Shown: positions 8,420 through 17,326 of the stretch, piece by piece | How positions within the stretch are numbered: the first letter of the stretch is position 1 | Layout: every line of letters begins with the position of its first letter | The notes under the pieces: generated by a model | The model's input: only the letters and a program-made list of their open reading frames with translations | What the model was told of the DNA's origin: nothing | The model's database searches: none | Source: Candidatus Pacearchaeota archaeon | GTDB taxonomy: Archaea > Nanobdellota > Nanobdellia > Pacearchaeales > GW2011-AR1 | Reading direction: 5' to 3' | Assembly: GCA_002731115.1 (NCBI GenBank) | Contig: PBZO01000001.1 | Span: 1 to 33,551, forward strand | Length of the DNA: 33,551 nucleotides | Made by a program: the position numbers and the translations under genes

Positions 8420-9106
8420 CTATTTCTTCTTTATTTCTTTCTTTGAATCTTCTTTTTTTGCCTCTTCTTCCTTTTCTTCCCCTGGTTTTTCTCCTTCAGT
8501 TGTTTCTTCTTTCTTCTCAGCTTCAGCTTCTTTTTCAGCTTGTTCTTGTTTTGCTATTTTTTCTTGTTCAGCTTTTAATTCTTCGAAATATTTATCCAAT
8601 TCTGCTTTTTTCTCACTTGGTGTTTCTATTTTCTCTTCCTTTATCTCTTTATCATATTTTCCTTCATCTATATCTTTTTCAATTTCATATGCTCGTTTAT
8701 TCTCAATTAAAACTCCTAAACTAACACAAGTTCCTACAATTGTTTTAACAGCTGATTTTAAGTCTTTACAAAGCATATTTGGAAGTTTTGTTTTTGCAAT
8801 AGAAATTATTTGCTCTATCGAGGCATTTGCTACTTTTGTTTTGTCTTGTAACCCAGAACCTTTCTCAATTCCTAATTCTCTTTTTATTAATTCTGAGACT
8901 GGTGGAGAAAATACCATGACTTCAAATTCTTTTGTTCCTGCATCTACATCTAATTCGACAGGGACTTTTAATCCACTAAAATTTTTTGTTGATTCATTTA
9001 CTTTTTGTATAATTTGATTAACATTTATTCCTAGTGGCCCAATTTTCTGGCTTAAAGCTGGTCCTGGTTTCATGCTCCCGCCTTCTACTAATAATTTAAT
9101 CTTCAT
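8420..9106 (-). CDS. rpl11: 50S ribosomal protein uL11 with long charged C-terminal extension
   Basis: MKIKLLVEGGSMKPGPALSQKIGPLGINVNQIIQKVNE...; start trimmed to ATG 9106. Confidence 0.95.
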   Translation of the reverse strand: MKIKLLVEGGSMKPGPALSQKIGPLGINVNQIIQKVNESTKNFSGLKVPVELDVDAGTKEFEVMVFSPPVSELIKRELGIEKGSGLQDKTKVANASIEQIISIAKTKLPNMLCKDLKSAVKTIVGTCVSLGVLIENKRAYEIEKDIDEGKYDKEIKEEKIETPSEKKAELDKYFEELKAEQEKIAKQEQAEKEAEAEKKEETTEGEKPGEEKEEEAKKEDSKKEIKKK

Positions 9107-9548
9107 CTTCCTCGTCTCTTCTGATAACTTTAACATTATCTAATTTAATTGTAACGGGTAATGGAACAACTGCTCCAAGTAAACTTATTACTAATTCTTC
9201 TTTTTGTTTATCTACTCTTAAAACTCTTGCTTTTTCTTTTTTAAATGGTTCTGAGATCATCTCAACAATATCTCCTTCCTTTATTGAAATAGTAGAAACC
9301 GATGGTTCAACCATATTCTTTATTTCATCATAACTAATTGTTTTACCAATAATTCCTTTTACATAAGGAAGATTAAATACTGCTTCTTCTGCTGATTCCC
9401 TATCTTCTGCTTCTAATAAGATATATCCCCTCATCCCATGAGGTCTCGATACTGAGAATACATTAAGTTCCTTTTTTTCTGCTCTTTCAGAGATCATATC
9501 TACTGCTTTTTCTTCTTTATTTGTTATAACTTTTATTATAAAAATCAT
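9096..9548 (-). CDS. spt5: Transcription elongation factor Spt5 (NusG-like, NGN and KOW)
   Basis: NGN domain RPHGMRGYILLEAEDRESAEEAVFNLPYVKGI and KOW KEGDIVEMISEPFKKEKARVLRVDKQKEELVISLL. Start may be 9560 or 9548. Confidence 0.95.
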   Translation of the reverse strand: MIFIIKVITNKEEKAVDMISERAEKKELNVFSVSRPHGMRGYILLEAEDRESAEEAVFNLPYVKGIIGKTISYDEIKNMVEPSVSTISIKEGDIVEMISEPFKKEKARVLRVDKQKEELVISLLGAVVPLPVTIKLDNVKVIRRDEEDED

Positions 9549-9656
9549 ATTTTGTTCCAACTATCCCTTAAAATTTAAATTATTAAAGAATAATATTATT
9601 AATTAATTTTTTGGGTTTATAAGACTTTTTGTTTTAATTTTGATATATTATTAATC

Positions 9657-10106
9657 TCAGTCATGAAAAACTCTACGCTCATTATACCTTAAAAATTTCT
9701 TGGAAAGCATTCTATTAAACTTTAATGCTTCATCTAAGTTATAAATTTTGTTTAATGATTTACCTGCTTGAACTTGTGCTAATGTGCCTAAAGTGTTAGT
9801 TATTCCTAATAGAATTTCCTCATAAGAAATTTTCTTATGACTTAAATTATAAGGAAATTCATTATCATCTTCTAAAACATCCATTAATACAACAAAATCG
9901 TCAAGATTCTTCTCTTTAAGATTTTTAGTTCTTTTGGAATCATAACAACACAATATTGCATTTGTCGCAGAACTAAAATAATCAATTCCATCAAGAATTG
10001 TTTCTTTTTTCTTTGAGTTTGTTAAACTTCTTGAATTAGTAAGAACAAGACATATATCAATACACAAGAATCCTGTTGCAAAATATTTTCCTCCCTCCAT
10101 TTCCAT
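9657..10106 (-). CDS. Hypothetical protein inserted between secE and spt5
   Basis: 149-aa ORF, no family recognised. Confidence 0.6.
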   Translation of the reverse strand: MEMEGGKYFATGFLCIDICLVLTNSRSLTNSKKKETILDGIDYFSSATNAILCCYDSKRTKNLKEKNLDDFVVLMDVLEDDNEFPYNLSHKKISYEEILLGITNTLGTLAQVQAGKSLNKIYNLDEALKFNRMLSKKFLRYNERRVFHD

Positions 10107-10140
10107 AGAATAATAAATATATTAAAATTTATAAATTTTC

Positions 10141-10317
10141 CTAAATAAAAGATTTCATAAAAGTTGAAATTAAAAACCCTAAAAGACCCAGTATTGCAAT
10201 TCCTATTGCAGAGACTTTTGTAATTGTCTCAAATTCTTTTCTTGTTGGTTTTTTCAAAATAAGCCATACTCTCCTACATTTAAGAAAGAACGATTTTGTT
10301 TGATTTAAAAATTCCAT
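10141..10317 (-). CDS. secE: Protein translocase subunit SecE (Sec61 gamma)
   Basis: 58-aa ORF not in track: MEFLNQTKSFFLKCRRVWLILKKPTRKEFETITKVSAIGIAILGLLGFLISTFMKSFI; SecE motif KKPTRKEF plus one TM; next to spt5/ftsZ. Confidence 0.9.
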   Translation of the reverse strand: MEFLNQTKSFFLKCRRVWLILKKPTRKEFETITKVSAIGIAILGLLGFLISTFMKSFI

Positions 10318-10459
10318 ATTTTTATTAGAAAGAGAGAGTTTTTAAAATTGTTGGAAAAATCACTTAACTTAACCAAGTAAAGAAATATCTTCTTTTATTA
10401 AATCTCCTTATTTAATTAATTGTCTTCATACTTCCTTTATTATATGTTTCTCTCTCATT

Positions 10460-11590
10460 TTATTCAAAAAATTCAATCCCTAATTCATCCTCAATTTCTT
10501 TATGTTTTATACTCTCAATTGATTCACCATGCCCCAGAATCTGAGAACTTTTTACTCCTGTTACAATTAATAGAACTCTAATAGATTTCTCCATATCTGG
10601 TGAAATTTGAGCTCCCCAAATTAATTTTGCATCAGGACTTAATCTACTGCCCAATGTCTCTATTATTAATTTACATTCATCTAAACTCATATCATTACCG
10701 CCAACAATATTAACAAGAGCTCCTGTTGCATTTGAAATATCAACATCTAAAAGAGGGTTTTGGATTGCTTTTTCCACAGCTTCTATTGCTCTTTGTTCTG
10801 TATCTGATTCGCCCATTCCTATTAATGAAACTCCTCCATCAACCATAACTGTTCTTATATCTGCAAAATCAAGATTTACCAAACCCGATGTAGTTACAAG
10901 TTCTGTTGTTCCTTTAACAGCATTTGTTAATATCTCATCAGCTATCTTGAATGCTGTATGTAATGGTAATTCTGGTGCAAGTTCAAGAAGTTTATCATTT
11001 GGGATAACAATTAATGTATCAACGCTTGCTTCCATTCTTTCTAGACCATCCATTGCATTTTCTATTCTCTTTCTTCCCTCAATTGTAAATGGAAGTGTTA
11101 CAACTCCAATTGTTAAAGCATTCTGTTTTTTTGCTAAACTTGCAACAACTGGCGCAGCTCCTGTTCCTGTTCCTCCACCTAAACCACAAGTAATAAAAAT
11201 CATGTCACTTCCTGAAAGTTTCTTTTTAATTTCTGATTCAGATTCCTTTGCTGCTTCTTGACCAACTTTAGGATTACTTCCTGCCCCTAATCCTTGAGTT
11301 AATTCCTTACCAATTAGAATTTTCTGATCTGCATTAGTATATAATAAGTCTTGAGCATCAGTATTTATTGCAATAAGTTCTCCTCCTTTAATCCCTATCT
11401 CCTTCATTCTTGATAAAGAATTATTTCCACCACCACCAATACCAATAACCTTAATCTTAGCTGATTGCTTCTTTAAAAGTTCTTCTAATTCCTTATCAAT
11501 CTCTTTAATTTCAGGAGATAATCCTGAAGTTATGTGGTCTATTGATTTTGGGTCATGAGAATCTTTTGTTACTTCATAAAACTCATCCAT
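10460..11590 (-). CDS. ftsZ: Cell division protein FtsZ
   Basis: Tubulin signature CGLGGGTGTGAAPVVA; VIGIGGGGNNSLSRM; ATG 11590 with TATA-like cttataaac about 25 nt upstream. Confidence 0.97.
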   Translation of the reverse strand: MDEFYEVTKDSHDPKSIDHITSGLSPEIKEIDKELEELLKKQSAKIKVIGIGGGGNNSLSRMKEIGIKGGELIAINTDAQDLLYTNADQKILIGKELTQGLGAGSNPKVGQEAAKESESEIKKKLSGSDMIFITCGLGGGTGTGAAPVVASLAKKQNALTIGVVTLPFTIEGRKRIENAMDGLERMEASVDTLIVIPNDKLLELAPELPLHTAFKIADEILTNAVKGTTELVTTSGLVNLDFADIRTVMVDGGVSLIGMGESDTEQRAIEAVEKAIQNPLLDVDISNATGALVNIVGGNDMSLDECKLIIETLGSRLSPDAKLIWGAQISPDMEKSIRVLLIVTGVKSSQILGHGESIESIKHKEIEDELGIEFFE

Positions 11591-11638
11591 ATTCAAAAGA
11601 ATCAACTAGTGTTTATAAGAATTATTGTGATAATATTA

Positions 11639-12295
11639 TTAATTCTCTCTTTTATTCTCTTCTTTCTTAGTAATCTCCTTAACATCTAACTCTAACCCTA
11701 GTGTACTCTTGAATTTGTCTTTAAATAATTCAATAAATTTAGTCATTCCCTTTTCTGCTTCAATTATTAATTTTTTTTCTTTTATCTCAAATTTTAATTC
11801 TCTTTTAAATAAGAAATCAATTAAAGATTTTACTTTTTCCTTTATATCTTCTATCTTCCTTAAAACTTTTACCTTATATATTACTACCTTTCCAGCAATA
11901 GGATTATTAAAATCAACTATTATTCTCCCTCCGGAGACAGTTAATATTTTTGCAATTCTCCCATCAAAATTAAACATTGCTCCTGCAACAGGATTTATCT
12001 TTTGTTCTCTAAATACCTTCATTGGCATTAATTTAACCAATTTAGAATCACGATTTCCAAAAGCATCAACTGGAGATAATTCGATTTCATATTTTTTACC
12101 TACTTCTTTTCCAATCAAAAAATTATCTACTCCCTTAATAAACATTTCTTCACCTAAACCAAAGATAAATGATTTTGGACTAATTTCCTTATTTACCTTT
12201 TCCAAATCTTCTTTTATATTTGAATCGAAAATTTCTCCGCCTTTAACTCTTCCCGTAAATTCTATTTCAATGAAATCTTTTTTTTGTAGTTTCAT
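11639..12295 (-). CDS. FKBP-type peptidyl-prolyl cis-trans isomerase (SlyD-like)
   Basis: FIEIEFTGRVKGGEIFDSN...FIFGLGEEMFIKGVDNFLIGKEVGKKYEIELSPVDAFGNRD. Confidence 0.92.
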   Translation of the reverse strand: MKLQKKDFIEIEFTGRVKGGEIFDSNIKEDLEKVNKEISPKSFIFGLGEEMFIKGVDNFLIGKEVGKKYEIELSPVDAFGNRDSKLVKLMPMKVFREQKINPVAGAMFNFDGRIAKILTVSGGRIIVDFNNPIAGKVVIYKVKVLRKIEDIKEKVKSLIDFLFKRELKFEIKEKKLIIEAEKGMTKFIELFKDKFKSTLGLELDVKEITKKEENKREN

Positions 12296-12320
12296 CTTCT
12301 TAAACTTTTCAATCAAAAAC

Positions 12321-12330
12321 GTTTATAAAT
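12321..12330. promoter_or_regulatory. Single TATA box (gTTTATAAAt) between divergent FKBP and eIF5A genes
   Basis: Palindromic core TTTATAAA about 25 bp from ATG 12351 (+) and about 30 bp from ATG 12295 (-); no second TATA box evident. Confidence 0.55.
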
Positions 12331-12350
12331 CTATTTTTTTTCTTCTTATA

Positions 12351-12737
12351 ATGGTTTTAAAGATAATTAATGCTACAGAGGTAAAAGTTGGGACAAATAT
12401 TATTGTTGATGGAGTTCCTTGTGCTGTTAAGAATATTGATATTAGTAAAACAGGGAAACATGGACATTCGAAATGTAGAATAGAAGCTGTTGGAATTATT
12501 AATGGACAAAAAAAAGTTTTTGTTGTCCCGGGACATGAAAGAATAGAAGTTCCAATGGTTGAAAAAAGAAAAGGACAAGTTTTATCAATTGGAGATAAGA
12601 TTAGTATTATGGATTCAGAAAGTTTTGAAACTTTAGAGGTTCCTTGTTCAGATGAAATAAAATCAGAATTAGAAGAAAATTCTAATGTAGAATATTGGAA
12701 TGTCGAAGGAGAAAATATGACTAAGAGGAAATTATAA
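12351..12737 (+). CDS. eif5a: Translation initiation factor aIF5A
   Basis: MVLKIINATEVKVGTNIIVDGVPCAVKNIDISKTGKHGHSKCRIEAVGI; hypusination loop KTGKHG (K36). Confidence 0.96.
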   Translation: MVLKIINATEVKVGTNIIVDGVPCAVKNIDISKTGKHGHSKCRIEAVGIINGQKKVFVVPGHERIEVPMVEKRKGQVLSIGDKISIMDSESFETLEVPCSDEIKSELEENSNVEYWNVEGENMTKRKL

Positions 12738-12738
12738 T

Positions 12739-12900
12739 ATGGCAAAAATACCCGAAGCACAAAATAGACTTTTTAAGAATGTATTTGTTTGTAAGAAGTG
12801 TCAAAGCAAGATGAAAGCAAAACCTATTCAAATCCTTGAAGGCAAGGTTAAATGTAGAAATTGTGGAAAAAAAGCATTTAGACCTGTAAAGAAAAAATGA
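12739..12900 (+). CDS. rpl40e: 50S ribosomal protein eL40
   Basis: 53-aa ORF not in track: MAKIPEAQNRLFKNVFVCKKCQSKMKAKPIQILEGKVKCRNCGKKAFRPVKKK; zinc ribbon. Confidence 0.92.
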   Translation: MAKIPEAQNRLFKNVFVCKKCQSKMKAKPIQILEGKVKCRNCGKKAFRPVKKK

Positions 12901-14306
12901 GTTTTATAATCTATGACATTACTTTCTTAATCTTATTTATAATTTTTGTTAGTATTTTCCTTTACAATAATAAAAAAAATATAAAAAAGGAAGGGCCTTT
13001 TTTTTTATATAAAACAAGTTGGGGAATAAAATTAATTAATTATATTGGAGGAAAATATAAAAAAACACTTAAATTTCTGAGTTATGTTTCTATTAGTCTT
13101 GGATATTTTTTAATGGCTACAATGATGTTCTTAATAATCCAAACTATTTATCTTTATTTAACAACTAATATTGCAACAGTAGTAAAAGCTCCACCATTAA
13201 TGCCTCTGATTCCTTATTTTCCTAGATTATTTGGTGTTGAAAGTTTATTTCCTCCTTTCTTTTTTGCATATTTTATAATATCTATTTTAATTATTGCAAC
13301 AGTTCATGAATTTGCTCATGGAATTTTTGCTAGGAGTTACAATATTAAAATAAAGAGTACTGGATTTGCATTTCTAAAATATTTTCCTGCACTCTTTGGG
13401 GCATTTGTTGAACAAGATGAAAAACAAATGAACAAGGCAAATAGATTTGAACAGAAAAGTATTCTTTCTGCAGGAGTTTTTGCAAATACTATAACAGCTA
13501 TTTTATTTTATATAATTTTCTTTTGGTTTTTTACTCTTGCATTTACTCCTTCAGGGATAATTTTCAATGATTATCAATATTCGATTGTAGAAATTTCAAG
13601 TATTTCTATGATAAATGGAATTCAATTAAATAATTTTTCTCAAGAAAATATTGCAAATTTAATAAATAAAACAGGATTTAATGAAATTAAAGTAGATGAA
13701 AAAAACTATGTTGGAATAAAGGGTTTTCCAGTAAATAACAATGAACATATTGCATTATATGATGATTCTCCTGCAATAAATGCCAAATTAAATGGAGCAA
13801 TAATTGCAATAAATAATGAAAAAATTAATAGTTTAGATGATTTTAAAGATGAATTATTGAGATATTCTCCTGGAGAAAAGATAACAATAAAAACAAAAAC
13901 CGATATAGAAGAAAATTATGAAATTGTTCTTGGAGAAAATCCCCAAGAAAAAGATTTATCCTTTCTTGGAATTGCATTTATTGATAGAAAAAGAACTGGA
14001 ATAACTGGAAAATTATTTAATGCATTTTCTTCTTTTAAAAAACCCAATATTTATTATGAACCCAAATCAGATTCAAGCATATTTATTAAAGATTTATTGT
14101 GGTGGATAATAGTTATTAATATTCTTGTAGCATTATTTAATATGCTTCCATTAGGGTTTCTGGATGGGGGGAGATTTTTCTATTTAACTATTTTGGGAAT
14201 AACTAAAAGCGAAAAGATAGCAAAAAAATCTTTTGCAGTTTTAACGTATTTTATTTTGTTTTTGTTTATTTTATTGATGATTAAGTGGGCTTTTAGTTTT
14301 TGGTAA
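12897..14306 (+). CDS. Site-2 protease family intramembrane metalloprotease (M50) with PDZ-like region
   Basis: VHEFAHGIFA (HExxH) and NMLPLGFLDGGRFF; PDZ-like INAKLNGAIIAINNEKINSLDDFKDEL between. Confidence 0.93.
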   Translation: MSFIIYDITFLILFIIFVSIFLYNNKKNIKKEGPFFLYKTSWGIKLINYIGGKYKKTLKFLSYVSISLGYFLMATMMFLIIQTIYLYLTTNIATVVKAPPLMPLIPYFPRLFGVESLFPPFFFAYFIISILIIATVHEFAHGIFARSYNIKIKSTGFAFLKYFPALFGAFVEQDEKQMNKANRFEQKSILSAGVFANTITAILFYIIFFWFFTLAFTPSGIIFNDYQYSIVEISSISMINGIQLNNFSQENIANLINKTGFNEIKVDEKNYVGIKGFPVNNNEHIALYDDSPAINAKLNGAIIAINNEKINSLDDFKDELLRYSPGEKITIKTKTDIEENYEIVLGENPQEKDLSFLGIAFIDRKRTGITGKLFNAFSSFKKPNIYYEPKSDSSIFIKDLLWWIIVINILVALFNMLPLGFLDGGRFFYLTILGITKSEKIAKKSFAVLTYFILFLFILLMIKWAFSFW

Positions 14307-14337
14307 AGTTTAAATTCCTTATATTAATTCTATTTCT

Positions 14338-15330
14338 ATGAAACTCAATAATAGAATAGTTAAACAATTACGAAAAGAAGGATATAGAATAGTTGGAAAT
14401 CATAGTGCTGTAAAAATATGTAGATGGACAAAAAAATCATTGAGAAATGAAGGAGAATGTTATAAATCAAAATTTTATGGAATCAATACAAATAGTTGTT
14501 GTCAGATTAGTTGTAGTCTACTAAATTGTCAAAATAAATGTATTCATTGTTGGAGAGATCTAAAATATTCCTGTCCTGATGAGATTAAAAATCCTGATTC
14601 TGCAAATTCAATAATTGAAGGATGTATTAAAGAACAAAGAAAATTACTAGAAGGTTTTAAAATACTCCCAGAAACAAAATATAAAACAGTAAGTAAGGTT
14701 AATATGAAAAAATGGGAAGAAGCACAATTACCAACCCAATTTGCAATAAGCTTAACAGGAGAAGGAACATTATATCCAAAAATTGGAGAATTAATCCTAG
14801 AATTAAGGAAAAGAGGTAAAACAAGTTTTCTTGTAACTAATGGACTTTACCCTGAAAAAATTAAAGAGTTAAAAAATAAAAAACAATTACCCACTCAACT
14901 TTATGTCTCGGTTAATAGTCCTAATGAAGAAATTTATAATAAATTTCATAGAAGTTCAAAAAAAAATGCCTGGAAAAAATTAAATGAAACCTTGGAGCTA
15001 ATAGCTAAACTTAAGAGTAAAACAAGAACTGTCGTAAGGCTAAATCTTGTTAGAAATCTTAATATGGATAACAAATATATTAAAGAATATGCTAAACTAA
15101 TAAAAAAAGCTTCTCCTCTATTTTTAGAAATTAAGGGATACATGGCAGTAGGTCATGCAAGAGAAAGACTAGGGTATGAAAGAATGCCAACAGATAAAGA
15201 GATGGAAGATTTTGCAGAAGAAATATCAAAAAAAACAGGTCTTAAAATTCTAGATAAACATGAATTTTCAAGAGTATTGGTCTTGGGAAAGAACAAAAAA
15301 GACTTGAAAATTAAGAAAAATGGAATATAA
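14338..15330 (+). CDS. taw1: tRNA 4-demethylwyosine synthase (radical SAM)
   Basis: CYKSKFYGINTNSCCQISCSLLNCQNKCIHCWRDLKY (CxxxCxxC), SLTGEGTLYPKIGEL, KFHRSSKKNAWKKLNETLEL. Confidence 0.93.
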   Translation: MKLNNRIVKQLRKEGYRIVGNHSAVKICRWTKKSLRNEGECYKSKFYGINTNSCCQISCSLLNCQNKCIHCWRDLKYSCPDEIKNPDSANSIIEGCIKEQRKLLEGFKILPETKYKTVSKVNMKKWEEAQLPTQFAISLTGEGTLYPKIGELILELRKRGKTSFLVTNGLYPEKIKELKNKKQLPTQLYVSVNSPNEEIYNKFHRSSKKNAWKKLNETLELIAKLKSKTRTVVRLNLVRNLNMDNKYIKEYAKLIKKASPLFLEIKGYMAVGHARERLGYERMPTDKEMEDFAEEISKKTGLKILDKHEFSRVLVLGKNKKDLKIKKNGI

Positions 15331-15342
15331 TTAAGATATTCT

Positions 15343-15693
15343 CTACAAATCAATAATCCCTTCTTTTGTTAATGCTGCAAATCTTACCCCAACTGGCAAA
15401 TTAATCAATGCAGAAATCAATGCCATATGTTCCTTACCATCACCCGAAGCTAAACTTAATGCAACTTCTGTCCCTTTAATTTTTCCCTTTAGCTTTTTTA
15501 CAAATTCATCTCTTAAATCTTTTAGTTTCTTATCTAGATTAACTTTAATAAATTCTGTTTTTCTATCAGCTCTAAACTCTTTTGCAAAATCATCTCCTAA
15601 AAGAATTATATTATCCCATTCCCCATATTTTACTAATCCTGCAACTTGTGCCCATGTTCCTTTTCCAGTTGACAATAATGCAATTAATTCCAT
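15343..15693 (-). CDS. Conserved-looking small protein, Rossmann/CARF-like
   Basis: MELIALLSTGKGTWAQVAGLVKYGEWDNIILLGDDFAKEF...TEVALSLASGDGKEHMALISALINLPVGVRFAAL; strand-glycine loops at both ends. Confidence 0.6.
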   Translation of the reverse strand: MELIALLSTGKGTWAQVAGLVKYGEWDNIILLGDDFAKEFRADRKTEFIKVNLDKKLKDLRDEFVKKLKGKIKGTEVALSLASGDGKEHMALISALINLPVGVRFAALTKEGIIDL

Positions 15694-15742
15694 TTCTTAA
15701 AAAAAGAAGATTAGTTTTTAAAAATTGTTGTAGTAAGAAACT

Positions 15743-15750
15743 TTTATAAA
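15743..15750 (+). promoter_or_regulatory. TATA box for uL1-uL10-P1 operon
   Basis: TTTATAAA about 90 nt before the uL1 ATG, implying a leader of roughly 60 nt. Confidence 0.5.
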
Positions 15751-15780
15751 CCTTAAGTCTCTAAAATTTTCACCGTAGAA

Positions 15781-15826
15781 CTACATCATTAAGAAATATT
15801 TTCTATATTCTTGATGCATAATGTAG
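15781..15826 (+). promoter_or_regulatory. 5'-UTR hairpin upstream of uL1
   Basis: CTACAT/ATGTAG (6 bp) then CATTAAGAA/TTCTTGATG (9 bp with one G-U), separated by a 4-nt one-sided bulge (CATA); overlaps the start of AGGAGG. Confidence 0.55.
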
Positions 15827-15835
15827 GAGGTAAAA

Positions 15836-16465
15836 ATGAATTTAAAAGAAGACCTAAAAAAAGCTTTAATTGAATTAAGAAAAGAAAAAGAAAGAAAATT
15901 TAATCAAACTCTAGATTTAATTGTAAATCTTCAGAAATTTGATTTAAAAAAAAATAATATAAATTTGTTTATAACTGTCCCTCACAAAATTAAAGATAAG
16001 AAAATTTGTGCATTTTTAGAAACAAAGAATAATAATATTGAGACAATAACAGGTAATGAATTTAAGAAATATAGTGAAAAAAAAGCGTTAAAAAATTTAG
16101 TTAAAAAATTTGATTTCTTTATTGCCCAAGCAAGTTTGATGCCAAAAGTAGCAACATCCTTTGGGAGAGTGCTCGGGCCTGCAGGAAAAATGCCTTCTCC
16201 TCAATTAGGGATTATTATGAATGTTAGTGATAAAACAATAAATGATCTAAAAGAAAAAATAAATAATACTCTTAAAATAAGGGTAAAAGAGGCTAGTATA
16301 AAATTACCAATTGGAAAACAAAATATGAAAGATGAAGAGTTAATTGAAAATATTCTTATTGTCTACAATACTATCTTAAAAGCACTATTAAAAGAAAAAG
16401 AAAACGTAAAAAATATAGAATTAAAATTCACTATGACTAAACCTCAAAAGATAAAGATAAGATGA
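15836..16465 (+). CDS. rpl1: 50S ribosomal protein uL1
   Basis: FGRVLGPAGKMPSPQLG; SD AGGAGG at 15825-15830. Confidence 0.96.
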   Translation: MNLKEDLKKALIELRKEKERKFNQTLDLIVNLQKFDLKKNNINLFITVPHKIKDKKICAFLETKNNNIETITGNEFKKYSEKKALKNLVKKFDFFIAQASLMPKVATSFGRVLGPAGKMPSPQLGIIMNVSDKTINDLKEKINNTLKIRVKEASIKLPIGKQNMKDEELIENILIVYNTILKALLKEKENVKNIELKFTMTKPQKIKIR

Positions 16466-17325
16466 AAACAAAAACAGTAGAACATATTCCTGAAAAAAAA
16501 ACAAAATTAGTTAAAGAATTAATTGATTTAATTAAGAATAAAAAAACAATATTGATTGCATCTATAAAAAATCTTCCTGCTTCTCAATTCCAAGAAATTG
16601 GAAAGAAATTAAGGGATAAGGCAATAATTAAATTTCCTAAAAAGAACTTAATATTTAGGTCAATTGATAATTCGGGTAATGAAGCAGTAAAAGAACTTAA
16701 AGAACAAATTAAAGATAGTATGGCAATTTTATTTTCAGACTTAGATAGTTTTGATTTAGCTTTAGAACTCGTAAAGAACAAGAATCCTGCAAAAGCAAAA
16801 GTGGGGCAAGTTGCACCATTAGATATTGAAGTAGAAGCAGGAATGACTGATTTAATCCCTGGACCGGCAATAAGTGAATTAGGGGCAGTTGGAGTTAAAA
16901 CAAAAGTAACAAATAGTAAATTAGAAATTATCAGTAATAAGATAATTGTGAAGGAAGGAGAAAAAATATCACAAGGTGTTGCAGATGTTATGGCTAAACT
17001 AGATATTAAACCATTTTCTATAGGGTTTATCCCTTTATCTGCATTTGATACTAAAGAAGGAAAATTATACCTAGATATTCAAATAAATAGGGAAGGAACA
17101 CTAGAAGAATTGAAATCTGCTTATGGAAAATCCTTGCCTTTTGCTGTGGGAATTGGATATATTTGTGAAGATACTATTAAATTATTAATTGGAAAAGCAG
17201 GAATGCATGAAAAAGCTTTGGAAAAAATTTTAGATAAAAAAGAAGAAAAAACTGAAGAGAAAAAAGAGGATATAAAATCAGAAGAGAATACTCAGGAAAA
17301 TAAAACTGGGGAGGAAACTAAATAA
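16462..17325 (+). CDS. rpl10: 50S ribosomal protein uL10 (P0), short form
   Basis: LPASQFQEIGKKLRDKAIIKFPKKNLI; VGQVAPLDIEVEAGMTDLIPGPAISELGAVGVKTK. Confidence 0.95.
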   Translation: MKTKTVEHIPEKKTKLVKELIDLIKNKKTILIASIKNLPASQFQEIGKKLRDKAIIKFPKKNLIFRSIDNSGNEAVKELKEQIKDSMAILFSDLDSFDLALELVKNKNPAKAKVGQVAPLDIEVEAGMTDLIPGPAISELGAVGVKTKVTNSKLEIISNKIIVKEGEKISQGVADVMAKLDIKPFSIGFIPLSAFDTKEGKLYLDIQINREGTLEELKSAYGKSLPFAVGIGYICEDTIKLLIGKAGMHEKALEKILDKKEEKTEEKKEDIKSEENTQENKTGEETK

Positions 17326-17326
17326 A

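Noticed and set aside
11709-12350. N-terminal 214 codons of the plus-strand ORF 11709..12737
   Set aside because: In-frame antisense read-through of the FKBP gene; real aIF5A begins at 12351 with a TATA box 25 bp upstream and canonical N-terminus MVLKIINATE.
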